From an uncultured Prevotella sp. (GTDB taxonomy: Bacteria > Bacteroidota > Bacteroidia > Bacteroidales > Bacteroidaceae): a stretch of 64,000 nucleotides of DNA. The stretch lies in the NCBI GenBank assembly GCA_900322035.1, contig ONYL01000002.1, positions 1-64,000 of the forward strand. The letters are read 5' to 3'. Below are positions 17,335 through 27,479 of this stretch, one piece after another (positions within the stretch are counted from its first letter, which is position 1; each line of letters starts with the position of its first letter). The position numbers and the translations under genes were made by a program. Below the pieces are notes generated by a model. It was not told the origin of the DNA. It did no database searches and saw only the letters and a program-made list of their open reading frames with translations.

Positions 17335-17533
17335 ACAAAAAAAACACTGCAACTCATCGCGAGCAGCAGTGTAAAGCCTATGTTTAACTAAAATCCTTTC
17401 TTAGTAATGGGAAGCCTCACGGCCTCCGAGTTACCTGTAAATTCGTTAAACAATCTTTTAATCTACCTTAAAACCTAATAACTAAAAACCTAAATCTATT
17501 ACTACTAACCTAAACAATCTATTAATCTTTTGA
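17335..17533 (-). ncRNA. Candidate 200-nt non-coding RNA (6S-like size; identity unknown)
   Basis: The unit has a full promoter (TTG at 17567-17569 on the minus strand, 20 bp, TACCTTTG at 17539-17546) and a clean terminator (ACACTGC at 17344-17350 pairing with GCAGTGT at 17366-17372, then eight or more T on the minus strand), with no open reading frame between. The 5' half (about 17440-17525) is almost free of C and likely single-stranded. The 3' half folds: GTTTAAC pairs with GTTAAAC around an inner GGAGGCC-GTGA-GGCTTCC hairpin. Length would suit a 6S RNA, but I cannot confirm the class. Confidence 0.6.
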
Positions 17534-17888
17534 CGATGCAAAGGTAGACATATTTTTCTTTCCCTCCAAACATTTGCCCATACTTTACATCTTATTAACA
17601 TGCTTTCTTGATTTAAATCAATTATTCGTGCGAAAATTGCACAAAATTCACACCAAAACGCCCCTTTTATGACGATTTTCTTTTTTCTTGACACTGATTC
17701 TTTACTTATTGATAAAGTGTGGGCGAAAACAACTTACAGCGCTTTTTTGCTGTTTTGGCATGGCAGATGACTTCTCGGCAAACAGCTGTTAGTGGCGAGG
17801 GACTGCCTCCCGACGCCAAGACAAGTGGATAAGGGCAGGGCTGGCACGAGAAGACAAGAACCAGAAGAGTCCACAGAGAAGATAAAAG

Positions 17889-17951
17889 TTGCCCCCATTC
17901 ATGAAGGCCCGAACAGTGAATCTCCTGTTCGGGCCTTCATGAGTAGGGCAA
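17889..17951. terminator. 18-bp perfect hairpin with outer 6-bp stem
   Basis: TCATGAAGGCCCGAACAG (17899-17916) pairs perfectly with 17925-17942; outside it TTGCCC (17889-17894) pairs with GGGCAA (17946-17951). It lies about 130 bp beyond the ispF stop. No T-run follows. The rest of 17547-18078 holds no gene I can support. Confidence 0.55.
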
Positions 17952-18078
17952 GCCTGCCCATACTAATCAAGACAGCCTGCGAAAAGAAAGGACGGATGAA
18001 AAGGTATCCACTTTGTAAGCTGTCAGAATCTGAAGGACTGCTACAAAGTCCCTACCCCCACAACACCGCCTACATGAC

Positions 18079-18579
18079 TTACAATGTCTCCCGGTAAATC
18101 AAGCACACTGCATAGGCACTGATCCCTTCCTCGCGGCCAGTGAAGCCAAGATGCTCGGTGGTTGTAGCCTTGATGCTGATCTGATCCCTGTCGCACCCCA
18201 TCACACCGGCCAGACAGGCTTTCATCTCTTCTACGTGGGGATTGATTTTGGGACGCTCGGCGCACACTGTCGCATCCACATTTCCCACACGGTAGCCTTT
18301 TTCGGCAATGAGTTCAATACATTGGCGAAGGATCTCCTTACTGTCCATATTGAGTGTAGCCTCGCTGGTATCGGGAAAATGATAACCGATGTCGCGCAAG
18401 TTGGCTGCACCGAGCAGGGCATCACAGATGGCATGGATGAGGACATCGGCATCGCTGTGGCCGAGCAGGCCCAACGTATGAGGAATCTGTATGCCACCTA
18501 AAATCAGCGGGCGGTCCTTGACGAGGCGATGGACATCGTAGCCCATGCCCACACGGAATGAAGGCTGTTGCATGATCAT
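18079..18579 (-). CDS. ispF: 2-C-methyl-D-erythritol 2,4-cyclodiphosphate synthase
   Basis: IspF catalyses the cyclisation step of the MEP isoprenoid pathway in the cytoplasm. The sequence shows the family start FRVGMGYDVHRL (metal-binding Asp and His), LILGGIQIPHTLGLLGHSDADVLIHAICDALLGAA, the DIGYHFPDT motif, AERPKINPH and ISIKATTTEHLGFTGREEGI. The ATG at 18579 (MIMQQPSFRVG) was preferred over the upstream ATG at 18636, which adds 19 residues unlike the family. It is the last of four minus-strand genes (FAH-like, porU, porV, ispF). ispD of the same pathway lies 14 kb away at 32033. Confidence 0.95.
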   Translation of the reverse strand: MIMQQPSFRVGMGYDVHRLVKDRPLILGGIQIPHTLGLLGHSDADVLIHAICDALLGAANLRDIGYHFPDTSEATLNMDSKEILRQCIELIAEKGYRVGNVDATVCAERPKINPHVEEMKACLAGVMGCDRDQISIKATTTEHLGFTGREEGISAYAVCLIYRETL

Positions 18580-18645
18580 ATCTGTTGCGTTAGATAAAAG
18601 TATACACTTTCGGGTAAGTAAGAGACAAACAGGCAAGCCAACGAC

Positions 18646-19818
18646 CTATCTTCTTCTGAAAAGGTCCTTGATGCCATCCATATCGAAGGTCAGCGAGAAG
18701 CGCAGTGTCTGGTCGAGGGGATTGCTCTTGGCGGTTGCGATAACATAGCCGGCATCCAGCGAAAACACGCTCATCTTGAATCCGGCACCTACTGCAAAGT
18801 ACTTGCGGTTGCCCTTCGTCTCGCTCTCATGGTGATAACCTGCACGCAGGGCGAACTTGTCGTTGTAGACATATTCGGCACCCACACTCCATTGAATCTC
18901 TTTCAACTCTTCAGAGAAGCCACCTGGAGCGTCGGAGAAACTCTTGAAGATACCCGAGATACTCGACACGTCGTAATAATCTTTCTCTACGCGCGCATCA
19001 TAGTCGGCACTCGACTCACCTTCTTTCTGCTGCGGATAGGTAGGCACCAACAATTTGTTGGCATCGGCAGCGAAGGAGATGCGGTTGTAGTCGTCGATAG
19101 GAATCATGAGCGAAGCACCCAAACGCAGGTTGGTCGGGATAAACTCGCTGCGGTCACTGCCGCCAAAGGTGATCTTTGAGCCGATGTTGCTGATGTTCAT
19201 ACCCAATCCCAACTGACACTCGCGCGCACCGATATTGATATAGTTCTGATAGTAGCAGGCGATGTCGGCTGCAAAAGCCGAGGCCGGTGAGGTTTGGTCG
19301 GTGTAGTCGTAAGTAAGATCGGAGTAGATCCAGCGCACGGCGGCCGCCAGGGAGAACTTCTCGCTCAACATCAGCGAGTAGGCCACATCAAGGGACATCT
19401 CGTAGGGATTGATGGTTAAGGCCTTTTCGCTCTCGGAGAGCTGCACCTCTCCCAATGAGAAATAGCGCAGCGAGGCCGACACCGCCGAATAGTCGCCGAT
19501 GCGGTAGTAGCCCACAAGCTGTGCCAGGTCGATATCGTTGACCAGTTGGCGCAGCCACGGTGTGTAGTTGATGGAGACACCTGCACGGCTGATATTGAAG
19601 GGATACTTGGCCGGGTTCCAATATTGAGAGTTGACGTCGGGGTCGGTGGCCGCACCCACATCGCCCATTGAGCCGGCGCGCGCGTCGGGGGCAATGGTCT
19701 GAGACGTGACGGCGGTGTTGACAGGATTGAACATATCTTCCTTCTTGTCTGCGTCCGCTGTCAGGACACAGAGCGAGAAGGAAGATGCAAGAATTACTAT
19801 TTTCGTTTTGTTGTTCAT
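18646..19818 (-). CDS. porV: Type IX secretion system outer-membrane protein PorV
   Basis: A 390-residue beta-barrel of the PorV (LptO) family, which shuttles type IX cargo from the translocon to the PorU sortase. Signal peptide about 1-24 (ending TADAD). Typical features are NTAVTSQTIAPDARAGSMGDVGAATDPDVNSQYWNPAK near the N-terminus, YTPWLRQLVNDIDLAQLVGYYRI, alternating aromatic beta-strands, and WSVGAEYVYNDKFALRAGYHHES near the C-terminus. It begins 45 bp after the porU stop, the usual order. Its ending IKDLFRRR is basic and soluble, as in other Bacteroidales PorV proteins. Confidence 0.93.
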   Translation of the reverse strand: MNNKTKIVILASSFSLCVLTADADKKEDMFNPVNTAVTSQTIAPDARAGSMGDVGAATDPDVNSQYWNPAKYPFNISRAGVSINYTPWLRQLVNDIDLAQLVGYYRIGDYSAVSASLRYFSLGEVQLSESEKALTINPYEMSLDVAYSLMLSEKFSLAAAVRWIYSDLTYDYTDQTSPASAFAADIACYYQNYINIGARECQLGLGMNISNIGSKITFGGSDRSEFIPTNLRLGASLMIPIDDYNRISFAADANKLLVPTYPQQKEGESSADYDARVEKDYYDVSSISGIFKSFSDAPGGFSEELKEIQWSVGAEYVYNDKFALRAGYHHESETKGNRKYFAVGAGFKMSVFSLDAGYVIATAKSNPLDQTLRFSLTFDMDGIKDLFRRR

Positions 19819-19863
19819 TCTCTCTAAATGATTGTTCTAATGAAAGGAAAACGCAGAAACTCC

Positions 19864-22800
19864 TTAATTATTGCCAACAACAATGAGTTTCTTGGTCTTT
19901 GACTTCTCCACGCAACCGTCTACGCAGACACTGACGCGGTAGAGATACACACCCGTCTGGAGCTTTGCGCCGGTATCGGTACACAAATCCCAAGAGTAGG
20001 TATAGGCCGTCGGCGTGGCCGACGTATTCTCGCTGTGCTGCCAAAGCAGCCGGCCGGAGCCGTCGAACACCTCAATGCGGACGGTGCCTGCCGAACCTAC
20101 GAGATTGTGGCCAACGATGAATGTGGTGCCGGTCGTTGCCGGATTATCTGTCGTGCTCACGTTCAGCTCTGATGGCTGAAGTCCTCTCACGACATTAAAT
20201 GTCAGCGTCTTTGTCGTGGAATTGTTCAACTGGTCCCACGCTCTGAACTGCAGAGTGTGCCTGCCTGGCTCCAGCGCGGGAATGCTGTACCAGGTGGAAC
20301 CGGTGGTATGCGAGCCGAAGTTATAACTGAAGTTGTCGTTGAGGTTATAGGTCATTGCCGAACTGCCATCGATGATGAGCTGCAGGTCGTGACCGATAGA
20401 CGTACCGGTTGTGTTGATGCCGCTCGAATCGGAGATATTGGCCACGAAATAGGGTGTCGTGTTCACGTTGGAGCCGTCGACAAACTCTGGAGTGTTGAGG
20501 TAGCAGTATACCTCCGGGCCGATAGAGTCGGTGGCTTCCAAGGCAGTTCCGCCGACAATGAAACTCTCGCAGGAGCCGTGGGCTATGCGGCCCGAGCTGA
20601 CGGCATAAACGATCATCTGCCCCGCCTCATTGCTGTAGTTGATGTCCTTGGGCACAGTAAAGCTCATGCTGAACTTTCCGCCCCGGATGCTGTCCGTACC
20701 CACGAAGAGCGTCTTCGGGCGGTCGTAGTATTGAAATGCCGACCTTGCGGTAGCCTCCTGCTGACGGCAGGTGATGAGCTCCCGATTGTCGCGCACAGTG
20801 AGCGACACGCTTCCATTGAAGTCGGCTCCATTCTCTACGTGGCCCACTACATTTACCCTTGCGCCGGCCTTCAGCTGTGGCAGCGCGGCACCACCGACGG
20901 CTTCCCCGTTGATCGAGTCGACCACGGCCGTATAAGTGGGCAGGTTGAGCGGCAGCGCAGGGTCGCCGAGGAGTGAATATTGCAACTTGTTGATGGTGCG
21001 GTCGCCATCCGAATTGATGATCATGTCGTTCTTCGCCAGCCGCTGTGCCTCGCCCATCGTCACAGGCCTACCGTTGTCGTCCAAGCTCAGCACACGTCTG
21101 AGGAAAGCCATGTTGAGCCGTTTGTTGGCATCGGCATACACCGTCCGCGTGGTGCCGTAGAAGGCCACGGCGCCTCCGTGGGCATTGAGCACCGCCTCCT
21201 CACCGATGGTGGCAACCGTACCGTCGAAGGGCATGATGTCGCAAGAGGCCGTTATCCACAAGGGCAGGTTCTCATTGTTGAACTCCCTGAAGTCGCTCAG
21301 CGTGAGCACGGCCTCATGGGAGATCTGGTATTCGATGCCGTGCCCGGCGTAATCTAAGACGAGGGCACCCTCAGCCTGCTGCTTCTTGATGGCCGCCGAG
21401 GCACCGGGATAGCGGTAGCCCGTCGACGTGGACAGGCGCGGATAGGCATCCCACATCACCTTCTTGATCTCATAGCCGGGGTGAAGTGAGGCGATATCCT
21501 CGGCCGCTGTGTTGACGTCGCGCATGTGGAGGTTGTTGTTGCCGTCGTCGCCAAGAAACATCAGCGTGTTGGCCCAGGGGCCGGCATTGAGATTATTGGC
21601 GTAGGCGATGACCTTGTCCACCATCACTTTGGCCTCAGCGTCGGTGGTGACGGGGAAACGTCCAACGGCAATGTCGAGCTTGTCGCGCGAGGCGGGATTG
21701 AGTCCCTCACCGTCGTCGAGCAGGCAGAAGAATCCGTCGTCCACATAGCAGTAGATCTCACTGAAGGAATTCTCACTCTCCCAGCAGAGCAGGTAATCGT
21801 CGGGATTGAGGTTCTTGCCAGCCGGGGTGATCATGCGGTTGTCCCACAGACAGTCGCCGAAGAGCAGCAGATATTTTGGCGCGTCGTCGGCACTGGTGGC
21901 GCGGTCGTAGAGCATCTTGAGATAACGGCGGTAGGCATTGGCGTCGGGCGTGCCGCTTGAGAACTCGTTGAAAATCTCGTCGGCAGGAATGATGCTGACG
22001 CTCAGCCCGTCGTGGGTCTCATGGAAGGCCTTCAGCCGCTGAGCTTGGGCAAGCAGTTGCTGCGAGGTGGGGATGATGATCACCATGTCCACTTCTTTAT
22101 CGGCATGATGATCCTGATTCATGATGTTGTACACATATTCCGGCAAGGGCAGCGAGGCGCTGGTGATGGCGGTGCAGGGCTTCGGCGAATTCCACGTCAC
22201 GGCCACATAGTCGAGCCTCACGGGCCCGCCGCTGGCCACGGTGAGCGTGACGGAGTCGACGGAAGCGGCATCCACCGTATATTCAGCATGTGTTTCCTTG
22301 CCATGGTCGTAGGTTCCCATAGCAGTGATGGTGAGTGTGCCTTTTTTCTCTCCGTTGATGACCACATCGGTAGTCGAGGCCGCACCCGACGTGACACGCA
22401 CGTAGACCTTGGCCTCGCCGCTGCCGCCATTGGGATTGCTGAGCACGATGGTCTTCGACTGTCCCTGGTAGAGGGCTTCTGGATCGAAGATGTTGCGCCC
22501 GCCACTGTACCACGAGAATCCGTCGACCTCATAGAGCGAATGATAATCGTCGGCCGAGGGATAATGACTGCTGACAAAGGTGGCTGAATCCACAGTCAGG
22601 ACAGCCGAATCGTTCTGTGTGAGGAAATAATAGCCATAGTCGGAATAGGGATTGCGCGTGCGCTGGGTTACAGTAGGACTGCTCCAGCTCACTGGTCCTT
22701 TGGCATAGAACACGTGGCGCCCACCGACAATGCACTGTTCCACCTCCTTCAGGTCGTCCTCATTGACCAGCTCGTCGGGACTGAGCGCCTCGCTCTGCAG

Positions 22801-23388
22801 GTTGCCGCCATAGCCATAGATATGCACCTTGTTGAGGTCGGTGAATCCAGCCTGGCGAATCACGGCATCGGTGAGCTGATAGTAGCCGGTCGACGGCACT
22901 CGGATCTTGGCCCAACTTCCGGAAGCCAGCACGCTGTGGGCGGCATAGCGGTCGGAAGCACCCGAACGGTAAACTGCAGGCGAACGCTTCGCGCCCTTCT
23001 TTAAAGGCCAACTGTCGACGCGGAGCATGAAACTCACCAAGATCTGATAACGTCCCTCACGATAGACGAGCGGACAAAACGTGACATCAAACGAGGCCTG
23101 CCCGCGCGCCAGAGCCACGTAACTGTTCACCACAGGAAGCGCGGGCAGCGAGTCGGACGACAGCTGACGATAATGGGCCACATCGGCCGACGTCATGTCG
23201 ATAAACTCAGGATAGAGTATCGTGGCAGTATAGACGGAGTCCTGGTAATCGCCCTGCAATGGGATACTGTAGCCGAACGAGGGCAGTACAGAGTCGACAC
23301 GCACCTCGTCGCTCGTGAGATTGAAGAATCGTTGTGCGTGGGCCGCGACGGCGGCCAAGAGGAGGATAAGGGTGAATAATCTTCTCAT
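19864..23388 (-). CDS. porU: Type IX secretion system sortase PorU (C25 gingipain-like peptidase)
   Basis: A 1174-residue surface peptidase that removes C-terminal sorting domains from type IX cargo and attaches the proteins to the cell surface. Signal peptide MRRLFTLILLLAAVAAHAQ. The C25 peptidase domain (about residues 420-830) shows VDMVIIIPTSQQLLAQAQRLKAFHE, the catalytic His in LVLDYAGHGIEYQISHEAVL and the catalytic Cys in LPLWITASCDIMPFDG. Ig-like domains follow, with a FlgD-like end (VRIEVFDGSGRLLW ... TGVYLYRVSV). The ATG at 23388 was chosen because it gives the signal peptide; the longer frame to 23508 runs into the gene upstream. It is 10 bp after the FAH-family gene. Confidence 0.93.
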   Translation of the reverse strand: MRRLFTLILLLAAVAAHAQRFFNLTSDEVRVDSVLPSFGYSIPLQGDYQDSVYTATILYPEFIDMTSADVAHYRQLSSDSLPALPVVNSYVALARGQASFDVTFCPLVYREGRYQILVSFMLRVDSWPLKKGAKRSPAVYRSGASDRYAAHSVLASGSWAKIRVPSTGYYQLTDAVIRQAGFTDLNKVHIYGYGGNLQSEALSPDELVNEDDLKEVEQCIVGGRHVFYAKGPVSWSSPTVTQRTRNPYSDYGYYFLTQNDSAVLTVDSATFVSSHYPSADDYHSLYEVDGFSWYSGGRNIFDPEALYQGQSKTIVLSNPNGGSGEAKVYVRVTSGAASTTDVVINGEKKGTLTITAMGTYDHGKETHAEYTVDAASVDSVTLTVASGGPVRLDYVAVTWNSPKPCTAITSASLPLPEYVYNIMNQDHHADKEVDMVIIIPTSQQLLAQAQRLKAFHETHDGLSVSIIPADEIFNEFSSGTPDANAYRRYLKMLYDRATSADDAPKYLLLFGDCLWDNRMITPAGKNLNPDDYLLCWESENSFSEIYCYVDDGFFCLLDDGEGLNPASRDKLDIAVGRFPVTTDAEAKVMVDKVIAYANNLNAGPWANTLMFLGDDGNNNLHMRDVNTAAEDIASLHPGYEIKKVMWDAYPRLSTSTGYRYPGASAAIKKQQAEGALVLDYAGHGIEYQISHEAVLTLSDFREFNNENLPLWITASCDIMPFDGTVATIGEEAVLNAHGGAVAFYGTTRTVYADANKRLNMAFLRRVLSLDDNGRPVTMGEAQRLAKNDMIINSDGDRTINKLQYSLLGDPALPLNLPTYTAVVDSINGEAVGGAALPQLKAGARVNVVGHVENGADFNGSVSLTVRDNRELITCRQQEATARSAFQYYDRPKTLFVGTDSIRGGKFSMSFTVPKDINYSNEAGQMIVYAVSSGRIAHGSCESFIVGGTALEATDSIGPEVYCYLNTPEFVDGSNVNTTPYFVANISDSSGINTTGTSIGHDLQLIIDGSSAMTYNLNDNFSYNFGSHTTGSTWYSIPALEPGRHTLQFRAWDQLNNSTTKTLTFNVVRGLQPSELNVSTTDNPATTGTTFIVGHNLVGSAGTVRIEVFDGSGRLLWQHSENTSATPTAYTYSWDLCTDTGAKLQTGVYLYRVSVCVDGCVEKSKTKKLIVVGNN

Positions 23389-23398
23389 AGAACAAATA

Positions 23399-24019
23399 TT
23401 ACTTGCAACGGAAGTCGAGCACCTTCCGCTCTTCGAGCCAGCCCTCCAAATGATCGTTGATGGCCACGGGGCCCATGCCCGTCGGAGTTCCGGTGAAGAG
23501 GAGGTCACCCGTCTTCAAGGTAAAAAATCTGCTGATATAGCTGATGATACTATCGATTGTGAAAATCATGTCGGCCGTGCAGCCGTCCTGAACCGTCTGC
23601 CCGTTGATGTCGAGATGGAAGCGGAGCCGCTGTACGTCGAGGAATTTCTCTTTGGGGATCCATTCGCCGATGGCTGCTGAGCCGTCGAAGCCCTTGGAGA
23701 CGTCCCAGGGCAATCCCTTCTGCTTACAGTGCCTTTGCATGTCGCGGGCGGTGAAGTCGATGCCCATCGTCACGGCATCATAGTAGCGATGGGCAAAGCG
23801 CTCGGGGATGGTCTTGCCCAGCCGGCAGATGCGCACCACAACCTCTCCCTCGTAGTCAATACGCCCCATATCGTCGGGAATGAAGAAGGGCTTGTGGTTG
23901 CTGATGAGCGAAGAGTCGGCTTTCGTGAAGATCACGGGCGGTTCTTCTTGTTGCAATAACGTCTCATTCATCGCTTTATTGTGTTCGGCATAATTCATGC
24001 CAATGGCGAAAATCTTCAT
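23399..24019 (-). CDS. Fumarylacetoacetate hydrolase family protein
   Basis: A 206-residue FAH-superfamily protein. Family motifs are IFAIGMNYAEHNKAM, PVIFTKADSSLI, DYEGEVVVRI with the metal-binding Glu pair, TMGIDFTARDMQ, SKGFDGSAAIGEW and GDLLFTGTPTGMGPV. Members hydrolyse or decarboxylate 2-oxo-acid or acylpyruvate compounds using a divalent metal; the compact size suits acylpyruvase/oxaloacetate-decarboxylase-type members. First of the porU-porV-ispF cluster (10-bp gap to porU). A -7 box TATATTTG on the minus strand lies at 24054-24061. Confidence 0.85.
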   Translation of the reverse strand: MKIFAIGMNYAEHNKAMNETLLQQEEPPVIFTKADSSLISNHKPFFIPDDMGRIDYEGEVVVRICRLGKTIPERFAHRYYDAVTMGIDFTARDMQRHCKQKGLPWDVSKGFDGSAAIGEWIPKEKFLDVQRLRFHLDINGQTVQDGCTADMIFTIDSIISYISRFFTLKTGDLLFTGTPTGMGPVAINDHLEGWLEERKVLDFRCK

Positions 24020-24053
24020 AGCTGTATCATTTTATCGTTAACCGTTTGTCTGG

Positions 24054-24061
24054 CAAATATA
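24054..24061 (-). promoter_or_regulatory. Candidate -7 element for the FAH-porU-porV-ispF cluster
   Basis: The minus strand reads TATATTTG (TAnnTTTG), 35 bp upstream of the FAH-family ATG. No clear -33 element. Confidence 0.5.
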
Positions 24062-24122
24062 GGCAAAATCTGTGAGAAAACAGTCATTTCTCCTCCAAAA
24101 ATTTAGTACCCATGCCGTCTGG

Positions 24123-24276
24123 CATCTGCCGCCCCGTCGGCTCCCATCTGTCGCCCCGTCGGTTCGCATCTACCGCCCCGTCGGCTCCCATCTGCCGCCC
24201 GGTGGGCTTGCACTCGCCGCCCGGTGAGCTCCCATTTAGTTCCCGGTGGGCTCGCAGAAACCGCCCGAGACGAGCT
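24123..24276. repeat. 22-bp-period tandem array (array C, 7 units)
   Basis: Seven direct units of exactly 22 bp start at 24123, 24145, 24167, 24189, 24211, 24233 and 24255. The first four are close copies (CATCTGCCGCCC then CGTCGG or GGTGGG and a CTCC or CTTG tail); the last three drift. It is the clearest of the five arrays and fills most of the divergent gap between the FAH-family gene and the HD gene. Confidence 0.85.
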
Positions 24277-24430
24277 GACAGTCATCGACTGGTGTGGAGA
24301 CGACCCAGAACGGATGATCTGAGCAACAAGAGCGGCCATAATAACAGCACATAAAACGGCAAGACACGCCATCCAAATGATGTCGGCTGAAAAATCTCCT
24401 CCTATTGGATGCTAATCGGCAAAATTGTTG

Positions 24431-24438
24431 TATCTTTG
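24431..24438 (+). promoter_or_regulatory. Candidate -7 element of the HD-domain gene
   Basis: TATCTTTG fits TAnnTTTG; a TTG lies at 24405-24407, 23 bp upstream, slightly longer than the usual gap. ATG at 24462. Confidence 0.55.
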
Positions 24439-24461
24439 AAGATTGAAAACAAGATTAAGAT

Positions 24462-25106
24462 ATGAATACAGAAATACACGTCAAACTCGACCTGATGTCG
24501 TTTATCGAAACCAACATCCTGCCGCGCTATAACGCCTTCGGGCACAGTCACGGACTTGCACACGTGATGCGCGTCATCGCCAACTCAATGGTGCTGGCCA
24601 AAATGGTTGGAGCCGACCCCGACATGTGCTACACCATCGCTGCCTACCACGACTTAGGTATGGAAGGACCACGCGCCATCCATCACATCACCGGCGGCAG
24701 AATCATCATGGCCGACAAGCGACTGCTCAAATGGTTCTCGCCAGAACAAATTAAGATCATGAAAGAAGCCGTTGAGGACCACCGGGCTTCTGCCTCCCAC
24801 GCACCAAGAAGCCTCTATGGTAAAATCGTTGCCGAGGCCGACCGCGACCTCGACCGTGACGTCGTTTTCAGGAGAGCCGTGGAATTCGGACTGGAAAACT
24901 ACCCCGAGCTTGACCGCGAGCAGCAATGGAGACGCTTTTACAGCCACATGAAGGAAAAATACTCAGCAAGCGGCTACATCACGCTGTGGATTCCCAATTC
25001 GCCCAATGAGAAAAAACTGAAGGAGATCCGCAACATCATCGAGCAGCCTCAGTTGCTCCGCCAGTATTTCAACAGATTTTATCAAGAAGCAACAGGGGCA
25101 GCATAG
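24462..25106 (+). CDS. HD-domain phosphohydrolase
   Basis: A 214-residue HD-superfamily protein. The metal-binding His/Asp set is visible: FGHSHGLAHVMRV, the HD pair in TIAAYHDLGME, IHHITGG and VEDHRAS. Later KIVAEADRDLDRD supplies the final Asp. Such proteins are metal-dependent phosphohydrolases of nucleotides or related compounds; the substrate cannot be told. Its only upstream neighbours are array C and a consensus -7 box. Confidence 0.85.
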   Translation: MNTEIHVKLDLMSFIETNILPRYNAFGHSHGLAHVMRVIANSMVLAKMVGADPDMCYTIAAYHDLGMEGPRAIHHITGGRIIMADKRLLKWFSPEQIKIMKEAVEDHRASASHAPRSLYGKIVAEADRDLDRDVVFRRAVEFGLENYPELDREQQWRRFYSHMKEKYSASGYITLWIPNSPNEKKLKEIRNIIEQPQLLRQYFNRFYQEATGAA

Positions 25107-26726
<1,620 letters not shown>

Positions 26727-26755
26727 GCTTTCTCCACAACAGCAATCAAATAGAG

Positions 26756-26800
26756 AAGGCGCAAGTCCTGCAACATCATTTTGCAGGCTTGCGCCTTTTT
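26756..26800 (+). terminator. Terminator of eno
   Basis: AAGGCGCAAG-T-CCTGCAA pairs with TTGCAGG-C-TTGCGCCTT over a 7-nt loop and ends in TTTTT. The convergent acetyltransferase gene stops 24 bp further on. Confidence 0.9.
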
Positions 26801-26823
26801 CTGTTTCTCTCGCTTTGTCGTCT

Positions 26824-27393
26824 TTACTTCCTTTCCTTCGAAGCAAGGGATTTCTTCACCACTGCCGGATTGCCTGCAGCCAAGCTGTCGTCTGGAATGT
26901 CGTGGACAACGACAGATCCGGCACCGATAATGCAGCGTGCGCCGATCGTAACTCCGGGCAGCACCGTCACATTGCCGCCCAGCCATGTGTCATCGCCTAT
27001 GGTAATGGGGAAAGCCGACTCGCGGGTACCCCGCCGGCTGAGATAGTCGATGGGATGCTGAGGAGTAAACAAATGACAGTCCGGACCAATTTTCACATCA
27101 TGGCCAATGGTGACATAGGCACCGTCGAGAATCGTGCAGTTGTAATTGATAAACGAGTTCTCTCCCATTCTGATGCCATTGCCATGATCACAATGAAAAG
27201 GCGGACAGATGCTCGACGAGTCGGGTATGCCTGGCACCAGATCGCGCAACGCCTCGCGGTACCCGGGTGAGGATAGCGTCATCGTGTTGAGTTTCAGACA
27301 TGCATTCTTGGCATGATCCAGACTGGCGTAGATCTCGGGGTCCTGAAAGTCATAGAGTTTGCCCGAGCGCATCTTTTCAAATTCTGTCTGCAT
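26824..27393 (-). CDS. Sugar O-acetyltransferase (maltose/galactoside acetyltransferase family)
   Basis: A 189-residue left-handed beta-helix acetyltransferase of the Maa/LacA group, which moves an acetyl group from acetyl-CoA to a sugar. Seen: FEKMRSGKLYDFQDPE (the N-terminal Mac domain), FHCDHGNGIRMGENSFINYNCTILD, VTIGHDVKIGPDCHLFTPQHPID with the catalytic His, ITIGDDTWLGGNVTVLPGVTIGARCIIGAGSVV and AAGNPAVV. The hexapeptide repeats are regular. A role in clearing non-metabolised sugars is usual for the group but unproven. Confidence 0.92.
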   Translation of the reverse strand: MQTEFEKMRSGKLYDFQDPEIYASLDHAKNACLKLNTMTLSSPGYREALRDLVPGIPDSSSICPPFHCDHGNGIRMGENSFINYNCTILDGAYVTIGHDVKIGPDCHLFTPQHPIDYLSRRGTRESAFPITIGDDTWLGGNVTVLPGVTIGARCIIGAGSVVVHDIPDDSLAAGNPAVVKKSLASKERK

Positions 27394-27479
27394 GGTTACT
27401 TCTCTTTTGATTCTTTATTCTCTGTTGATTCTAATGGAAGTAACATCGTTCATCCCATTTCACCTTAATTCCTACGATG

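Noticed and set aside
24123..24276. Possible CRISPR array
   Set aside because: Units are adjacent 22-bp direct copies without spacers, and no cas genes are present.
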